From assembly GCF_015668515.1 (NCBI RefSeq), contig NZ_JADPFO010000003.1, positions 62,001 through 126,000 of the forward strand: 64,000 bases of DNA, given 5' to 3'. Origin of the DNA: Paraclostridium tenue (lineage in GTDB: Bacteria; Bacillota; Clostridia; Peptostreptococcales; Peptostreptococcaceae). Both the position numbers and the translations under genes were made by a program. The notes under the pieces were generated by a model that saw nothing but the letters and a program-made list of their open reading frames with translations, was not told the origin of the DNA and made no database searches. Positions 59,377 to 64,000 of the stretch are shown piece after piece (positions within the stretch are counted from its first letter, which is position 1; each line of letters opens with the position of its first letter).

Positions 59377-59832
59377 ATGGCAGGTGTTAAGGTTTTAGCT
59401 ACTAATAGAAAAGCTAGACATGAGTATTTTATAGAAGAGACTTATGAGTGTGGTATCGAGTTAAAGGGTACTGAGGTTAAGTCTATTAGACAAGGAAAGC
59501 TTAACTTGACTGATGGTTATGCTTCTGTTGATAATTCAGAAGTATTTTTAAAACAAGTTCATATAAGTCCATACGAGCAAGGTAACATTTTTAATGTTGA
59601 TCCTCTTAGAGTTAGAAAATTATTACTTCATAAACATGAAATTAGAAAGCTTATAGGGGCTACTACTATAAAAGGATATTCTTTAATTCCTTTAAGTGTT
59701 TATCTTAAAAATGGTAAAGTAAAAGTAGAGCTTGCTTTAGCTAAAGGTAAGAAATTATATGACAAACGTCAAGACTTAGCCAAAAAAGATGCTAATAGAC
59801 GTATAGAAAGAGAATTATCTGGTAGATACTAG
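59377..59832 (+). CDS. smpB: tmRNA-binding protein SmpB
   Basis: 151 residues. OB-fold core with [20 protein letters not shown] and [14 protein letters not shown], and the basic C-terminal tail ([19 protein letters not shown]) that enters the ribosome mRNA channel. It delivers tmRNA to stalled ribosomes. ATG 59377 follows AAGAGGTG; the upstream GTG 59368 is part of that site. ssrA lies 126 bases downstream. Confidence 0.96.
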   Translation: MAGVKVLATNRKARHEYFIEETYECGIELKGTEVKSIRQGKLNLTDGYASVDNSEVFLKQVHISPYEQGNIFNVDPLRVRKLLLHKHEIRKLIGATTIKGYSLIPLSVYLKNGKVKVELALAKGKKLYDKRQDLAKKDANRRIERELSGRY

Positions 59833-59922
59833 TATTAATTCCAATGAGATAATATTGCTTTTGTTTTTAAAAAGTTTTATTATATAGATAACAACTTAAT
59901 AATAATAAATGGTGAAAAAAAG

Positions 59923-59950
59923 TTTGCGAAAAAGTCTTAAGGACTATAAA
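59923..59950 (+). promoter_or_regulatory. Promoter of ssrA
   Basis: TTTGCG (59923-59928), a 16-base spacer and TATAAA (59945-59950) place the start at the mature tmRNA 5' end 9 bases later. A TTGCTT-17-TATTAT pair at 59855-59883 is an alternative. Confidence 0.5.
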
Positions 59951-59958
59951 ACTACCAC

Positions 59959-60308
59959 GGGGGCGTAATGGTTTCGACGTGGGTTTGGAACTTGAGGCTG
60001 CGTGTCGTGTTACTCTGGGTCACGTAAAAACTGGGGAATTTAAAATAAACGCAAACGATAATTACGCTTTAGCAGCATAATGACTGCTCGTCCCGCCTAA
60101 GCCCTCCTGCCGGCTAGGCCTGGACGTCATCTATGCAGGGAACTACTTTCGGGGTGTCTCGACCGAGAGTGGACTAATCGGGACTGGTCAATCACATAGC
60201 TTGCCACTGGGCGATGTGTGCGACGAGATTTAAATCAGATGGCTACACACGTAGATGCAGCGAGGAAAAGACTTGCGGACAGGGGTTCGACTCCCCTCGT
60301 CTCCACCA
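59959..60308 (+). ncRNA. ssrA: Transfer-messenger RNA (tmRNA)
   Basis: About 350 nt. The 5' end GGGGGCG pairs with CGTCTCC before the encoded 3' CCA (G-U pairs allowed), and GTTCGACTCCCC is the T-arm. The tag frame at 60051-60080 encodes ANDNYALAA followed by TAA, a normal proteolysis tag ending. It rescues stalled ribosomes with SmpB. The 3' end is duplicated 3.24 kb downstream, marking it as an integration site. Confidence 0.97.
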
Positions 60309-60310
60309 TT
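60297..60310. repeat. attL-like repeat at the ssrA 3' end
   Basis: TCGTCTCCACCATT, identical to 63538-63551. The next 15 bases match at 12 positions. Left boundary of the island. Confidence 0.7.
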
Positions 60311-60320
60311 AAAATCCACG

Positions 60321-60354
60321 AAAACACATTGATATTTTATCAATGTGTTTTTTT
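60321..60354 (+). terminator. Terminator of ssrA (left copy)
   Basis: AAAACACATTGATA and TATCAATGTGTTTT around a 3-base loop, then more T. A diverged second copy lies at 63561-63596. Confidence 0.85.
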
Positions 60355-60627
60355 ATGTGTGGAAAAAGTAAATTAAAATAAGACTATATGAGGTGCGAAG
60401 AAATCTATATTAATGGACTACAAATGGAGGTATATATTTAATGCATATCAAAGTACATAAATTTATATAGTTTTTAATATTATGAAAACTACATGTCCAT
60501 TACTAAAATAGAAAGATAAATATATAGATAGTAAGTCATGATTTTTTATTAGATGAAAGCTATACAAAGTAATAAAAAATTGATTTATCAAATAACATTA
60601 TTAAGTGGGGTATATCAGGGGATGATA

Positions 60628-60676
60628 TTTAATATGAAATGAGTCTATTAGAAAACTACGATCATTTCATATTAAA
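60628..60676. repeat. Long perfect inverted repeat at the end of the small island gene
   Basis: TTTAATATGAAATGA (60628-60642) and TCATTTCATATTAAA (60662-60676) are perfect (17 bp including flanks) around 19 bases. The right arm holds the minus-strand stop codon. No T run follows on the minus strand. Confidence 0.6.
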
Positions 60677-60934
60677 TAATAGTTTAAATGTTTTATTTGA
60701 ATCTGAATGATCATAATAGATGTTATTTTCAGATATAGGAACTCTAATTTTTGCTTTACGACAGCCATTAATATCATAAAGTATTATAAATTTGCCGCTT
60801 AAGTTATGAACTAAAAATATAGTTTTAACATTTTCGTAGATAGTGTTTGAATTAATTGATACTAATTCACCGCTATTTAAATTAAACTCATTAAGTTGAC
60901 ATGATGGTAGTGTAGATAATGTAATATAATTCAA
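60662..60934 (-). CDS. Small island protein, 90 aa, unrecognised
   Basis: About 90 residues from TTG (60934), which lies 8 bases after AAGGAG; the GTG at 60943 overlaps that site. I do not recognise it. The N-terminus is polar (NYITLSTLPSCQLNEFNL), and the middle is beta-rich (TIFLVHNLSGKFIILYDI) with a single CRKAK patch. It is divergent from the TIR-STAND gene with about 90 bases between starts, so the two could share regulation or act together. Confidence 0.5.
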   Translation of the reverse strand: MNYITLSTLPSCQLNEFNLNSGELVSINSNTIYENVKTIFLVHNLSGKFIILYDINGCRKAKIRVPISENNIYYDHSDSNKTFKLLFNMK

Positions 60935-60970
60935 TAAAATCACTCCTTAACAAAAAGTATGCTCTATAAG

Positions 60971-60999
60971 TGTAAAAATATTCCTTAATATGGTAAAAT
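60971..60999 (+). promoter_or_regulatory. Weak candidate promoter of the TIR-STAND gene
   Basis: TGTAAA (60971-60976), a 17-base spacer and TAAAAT (60994-60999). The -35 is poor. Confidence 0.3.
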
Positions 61000-61025
61000 A
61001 AATTTATAAAAGGGGGAGGGTTAAT

Positions 61026-63491
61026 ATGCCTAAAGTATTTTTATCTCATAGTAGTAGAGATAAGGAAAGTTATGTAAGAATAGTAGCAGATAAGTTAACT
61101 AAAGAGATGGGGTTTCATAATGTAGTATATGATGAATATACATTTGAAGAAGGAATGAAATCCATTGAAGAAATAGACAGAGGATTGGAAAAGTCAGACC
61201 TATTCGTAATATTCATATCAAACTCATCTCTAGAATCAGATTGGGTGAAGTATGAACTAGATAAATCAGAAAAATTACTAACTAGAGAGAAGTTAGATAG
61301 AATATATCCTATAATAATAGATAAAAACATAACATTTGATGATGAAAGAATTCCAAAATGGTTAAGGGAGTACAATTTAAAATATATTAGTAGACCAAGT
61401 AAAAGCGTAAATATGATAATTCAAAGAATGAGAGAAATAAGTTGGACGATTCATCCTAGAATAAAAGATAGAGAGAATATATTTGTTGGTAGAAATGAAT
61501 ATATAAGGAATTTTGAAGAACGAATAGACTCATTTGAGAAGGAAGTTCCAAGCTGTTTTATTTTTTCTGGATTTAAAAGTATAGGAAGGTCAGCCTTAAT
61601 AAGGCATTGCTTCAAGAAAACAAATATTATAAAAGAGTCATATCAAATGCCTATAATTTATTTGAATTTTGATGAAAGCCTTGAAGACTTTATTATGAAA
61701 CTATATGACTTAGGATTCTCCGAAGAAATAGATTTAAAGTATCTTATATGCAAAACAGTAGAAGATAAGGTGAATATTGCAATACGTATAATAGAAGATA
61801 TACAAAAGCTTAATGAAAAAATATTAATTAGAGATAACGGCTGTATAATAAATCACAAGGGAGAATTAAGTAAGTGGTTTTTTGATATTCTAGAAAATAT
61901 CAAAAAAACTCCTAAAATTACTTTCTGCATAGCATCTAAATTTAAATTATTTATTGAAGACTTGTGGAAAAAGGAGCATATATACTCTGTACATATTTCA
62001 GAACTTGATAAAAAAGAAAGAAATGGATTATTAAAAAGATATTCACAATTTGAAAATATTGAACTAGAGATTGAAGATATTAAATTCATAGGTGATTTAT
62101 TATATGGGTATCCTGAGCAAATATTTTTTGCAGTAGATATAATAAAATCTAAAGGAATAAAGTATTTGAAACAGAACACTCACTTATTAGTAGATTATAA
62201 TAGTCAAAAAGTAAGTACAATATTAATAAATTTTGAAAATGATAAAGAAAGCATGGAATTTCTATATTTATTAGCGGAGTTTGATTATATTGGATATGAT
62301 TTTGTTTTTGATATTGTTGGAGATGAAGAAAAATATAGTGATAAGTTAAATGAATTTATTAATTTTGGAATTTGTGAGAATATCGGTGCAACTAATGAGT
62401 ACATTAGAGTAAATGATGCTGTAAGAAATTATTTACAAAGAAATGGAATAAAGATGTCTCCTATTCATGAAAAGGCAATGAAAGAAAAATTAAGTTCTTT
62501 CTTAAAGAATACTGATATAGAAGAGTATAATATGCCGGAATTCCTATTTTCCCTTAAAAAGGCATTACTAGATGGTGAAAAAATTGATGATGATTTAATA
62601 ATACCATCATTATATTTAAAAACAATGACAGAATTATATGAGAAGAAGAGAAATTATAAGGAAGTTATTAGATTTGCAGATAAAGCTTTAGAAAATATTA
62701 ACTTTATGGATGCGAAAATAATATTTGAGATAAGATATCTTCTATGCTTATCTCTTGCCAAGATTCAAAGTGCTAGATTATTAGAAGAAGTTCAATATAT
62801 AAATGGGGAAGACCATAATTTTTTAAAAGCTTTTTATTTTAGACAGATAGGTAAAAATGATAGGGCTTTAGAAGAATTAAATAAGAGTTTAGCTATCAGA
62901 AGTAGCTTCAATAAAGCTAAAAGAGAATTAGTACAAGTATTTATGAACTTGCAGGAATATTCGAAAGCTATGGAATATGCAAAGGAGCATTATGAGAATG
63001 ATAAAACAAATCCATATCATATCCAAGCATACTTTAGTTGCTTAATTAAAAGTGACATGAATATAGACGATAAAAGGGCTATATTAACAGAGTTAATTTC
63101 TAATCTGGATAGAATTAAAAGTGAGAAAGCTAATGAAATGTTATTAAGATGTAAGGCTCAATTTGAAGCATTCTGCAATAATAATGAAGAAGATGCCTTG
63201 ATATTAGTAAACAAATCAATACAAGATTATCCAAGGTTAAACTATGCTAGAATAGTTAAATTTGATATATGTGAAAAGTTTAAAAGAATAGATGACATGA
63301 AAGACATCATAAATTACCTTGAAGAAAATGGAAGTGGATCATCTAGCAATACTATAGTAATTTTTAAATCAATACTTATGTCTATAGAGGGCAGATCAGA
63401 AGAAGCATCAAGATATTTTAATACTAGGATAAAAAATTATACAGAACAGGCAAAAGATAGATTTACACAAAGGTTATTAAAATATTCTTAG
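61026..63491 (+). CDS. TIR-STAND-TPR-like protein, candidate anti-phage NLR
   Basis: 821 residues. Residues 1-140 are a TIR domain: KVFLSHSSRDKE at the start, DLFVIFISNSSLESDWVKYEL with Glu77 at the usual NADase position, and IYPIIID. A STAND-type NTPase follows from FVGRNEY (153-159), with a Walker A-like GFKSIGRSAL (182-191) in which Arg188 replaces the usual Lys. ILIRD (266-270) is the Walker B region and FCIASK (300-305) a sensor strand. A winged-helix-like part (about 400-480) and helical TPR-like repeats (about 535-800, for example YFRQIGKNDRALEELNKSL) would sense the trigger. Very strong ribosome binding site (GGGGGAGGG). The defence role, with NAD+ depletion on infection, is inferred from family knowledge. 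Confidence 0.82.
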   Translation: MPKVFLSHSSRDKESYVRIVADKLTKEMGFHNVVYDEYTFEEGMKSIEEIDRGLEKSDLFVIFISNSSLESDWVKYELDKSEKLLTREKLDRIYPIIIDKNITFDDERIPKWLREYNLKYISRPSKSVNMIIQRMREISWTIHPRIKDRENIFVGRNEYIRNFEERIDSFEKEVPSCFIFSGFKSIGRSALIRHCFKKTNIIKESYQMPIIYLNFDESLEDFIMKLYDLGFSEEIDLKYLICKTVEDKVNIAIRIIEDIQKLNEKILIRDNGCIINHKGELSKWFFDILENIKKTPKITFCIASKFKLFIEDLWKKEHIYSVHISELDKKERNGLLKRYSQFENIELEIEDIKFIGDLLYGYPEQIFFAVDIIKSKGIKYLKQNTHLLVDYNSQKVSTILINFENDKESMEFLYLLAEFDYIGYDFVFDIVGDEEKYSDKLNEFINFGICENIGATNEYIRVNDAVRNYLQRNGIKMSPIHEKAMKEKLSSFLKNTDIEEYNMPEFLFSLKKALLDGEKIDDDLIIPSLYLKTMTELYEKKRNYKEVIRFADKALENINFMDAKIIFEIRYLLCLSLAKIQSARLLEEVQYINGEDHNFLKAFYFRQIGKNDRALEELNKSLAIRSSFNKAKRELVQVFMNLQEYSKAMEYAKEHYENDKTNPYHIQAYFSCLIKSDMNIDDKRAILTELISNLDRIKSEKANEMLLRCKAQFEAFCNNNEEDALILVNKSIQDYPRLNYARIVKFDICEKFKRIDDMKDIINYLEENGSGSSSNTIVIFKSILMSIEGRSEEASRYFNTRIKNYTEQAKDRFTQRLLKYS

Positions 63492-63537
63492 AGATTGATT
63501 TTAATTTTAGAGAAATCGTGGATATGATTGCTATGAA

Positions 63538-63551
63538 TCGTCTCCACCATT
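63538..63551. repeat. attR-like repeat
   Basis: The second TCGTCTCCACCATT. The bases before it differ from tmRNA, so only the last part of the acceptor end is repeated. Right boundary of the island. Confidence 0.7.
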
Positions 63552-63560
63552 GAAATTCAC

Positions 63561-63596
63561 AAAAACCATATTGATGAAATAGTCAATATGGTTTTT
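63561..63596 (+). terminator. Second, diverged ssrA-type terminator
   Basis: AAAAACCATATTGA and TCAATATGGTTTTT around an 8-base loop. Its place relative to the att repeat is the same as that of the ssrA terminator. It now ends the TIR-STAND transcript. Confidence 0.8.
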
Positions 63597-63663
63597 AATT
63601 TTATGTTAATATAAATTAAAAAAGGAAGTGTTCAAATGTTTAATAAATCAAAAATGATTATAG

Positions 63664-63759
63664 GATTAGGCTCCAAGCAAAGACTGTAAAACATTATAGC
63701 AAAGTGTTGTTTGGAGCCTTAATCAAATATAGGGCTTATATGTTTTGTGCAGTCTTTGC
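63664..63759 (+). other. Candidate structured RNA with interlocking stems
   Basis: GATTAGGCTCCAA (63664-63676) pairs with TTGGAGCCTTAATC (63711-63724). GCAAAGACTG (63677-63686), inside that loop, pairs perfectly with CAGTCTTTGC (63750-63759) outside it. The two stems form a pseudoknot. A 17-codon frame (63636-63689, good AAGGAAG site) enters the structure. The 312 bases between the TIR gene and the last gene otherwise hold only att and terminator. Confidence 0.45.
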
Positions 63760-63803
63760 AACAACTATTTATAGAATTAAAAAATAGTATAGGAGCAAAG
63801 AAG

Positions 63804-64000
63804 ATGAAATATAAAAAAACACAAGATATATTACCTAAGCATATAATTGAACTACTTCAAGAATATGTAGATGGAGAATATTTATATATCCCAACTAAGA
63901 GTGATAATAAAAAGTCTTGGGGAGAAAGAAGTGGATTAAAAAAAGAGCTAACTGAAAGGAATAAAGAAATTTTTAATAAATATCAAAAAGGAATAGAGAT
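63804..64000 (+). CDS. CD3324-family HTH protein, partial
   Basis: 65 codons visible; the gene runs off the window. MKYKKTQDILPKHIIELLQ, then YVDGEYLYIP and KKSWGERSG are the family's opening. The family is a small Mor/HTH-like DNA-binding protein common in Clostridia, of unknown target. ATAGGAG ribosome binding site 8 bases upstream. A structured leader lies between it and the island. Confidence 0.75.
   Translation, partial: MKYKKTQDILPKHIIELLQEYVDGEYLYIPTKSDNKKSWGERSGLKKELTERNKEIFNKYQKGIE

Larger units (their letters stand above)
60311..63551. mobile_element. Cargo-only island at the tmRNA attachment site
   Basis: A 3.24-kb segment bounded by direct copies of the tmRNA 3' end (60297-60310 and 63538-63551). 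tmRNA genes are classic integration targets. The segment holds only a small minus-strand gene and a TIR-STAND gene; no integrase, excisionase or transposase is seen. It could be a remnant of a larger element or a satellite mobilised in trans. The stretch 60355-60625 holds no gene I can support, only very short frames. Confidence 0.65.

Noticed and set aside
60360-60502. Gene remnants or small peptides (for example a 9-codon frame after GGAGG near 60425)
   Set aside because: Frames are too short and without recognisable similarity; an 8-bp inverted repeat around them (TAATGGAC/GTCCATTA) may be chance.
60311-63551. Thoeris system
   Set aside because: Thoeris needs a separate ThsA-type SIR2/Macro effector beside a small TIR protein; here the TIR is fused to a STAND-TPR chain and no ThsA is present.

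Overview
The window comes from a low-GC, spore-forming, amino-acid-fermenting Clostridia genome, most likely family Peptostreptococcaceae (the Clostridioides / Paraclostridium / Paeniclostridium group). The grounds are the very AT-rich codon use, two alpha/beta-type SASP genes and a Spo0E-like protein, a complete selenocysteine-dependent D-proline reductase (prd) locus, a sigma-54-controlled cysteine desulfidase, and the gap-pgk-tpiA-gpmI-eno-secG-rnr-smpB-ssrA backbone. I cannot name the species from the sequence alone. Most of the window is chromosomal backbone; the accessory part lies after about 60.3 kb.

Layout. 0-14.7 kb: two unrecognised genes, a flavoprotein, a Na/Pi cotransporter behind an 11-bp-phased Pho box, pgi, htrA, feoAB, a Gx-type transporter, a very small Spo0E-like gene, MscS, MgtC, DegV and PepF. 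14.7-19 kb: a second Pho box and the pstSCAB-phoU operon. 19-28.4 kb: polysaccharide deacetylase, a T-box leader with a GTA specifier and valS, an rRNA methyltransferase, folC, small conserved genes and a SASP. 28.6-37.4 kb: prdR, then prdC-prdA-small gene-prdB-prdD-prdE-prdF behind a sigma-54 promoter. PrdC and PrdB each read through an in-frame TGA (Sec). 37.4-48.7 kb: a TSUP transporter, an SSB-like protein, methyltransferases, a second sigma-54 activator (cdsR-like) and its likely target cdsB with a near-identical sigma-54 promoter, hpt, an M20 peptidase, a second SASP, hslO, and rpoN itself. 48.8-56.1 kb: the CggR-headed glycolytic cluster. 56.4-60.3 kb: secG, rnr, smpB and tmRNA.

Accessory region. 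A 14-bp copy of the tmRNA 3' end, followed by a second diverged terminator hairpin, lies 3.24 kb downstream of ssrA. Between the two copies are only a small unrecognised minus-strand gene and an 821-residue TIR-STAND-TPR-like protein. No integrase is seen. This is best read as a cargo-only island at the tmRNA attachment site carrying a candidate anti-phage (TIR NADase, NLR-like) gene, and it is the strongest candidate for an undescribed system here.

How the parts work together. RpoN plus the activators PrdR and CdsR would drive Stickland metabolism of proline and cysteine. PhoP-type boxes join the Na/Pi cotransporter and the Pst system in one phosphate regulon. CggR controls lower glycolysis. 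Rnr, SmpB and tmRNA form the ribosome-rescue module. All functions are inferred from sequence motifs; no searches were run.
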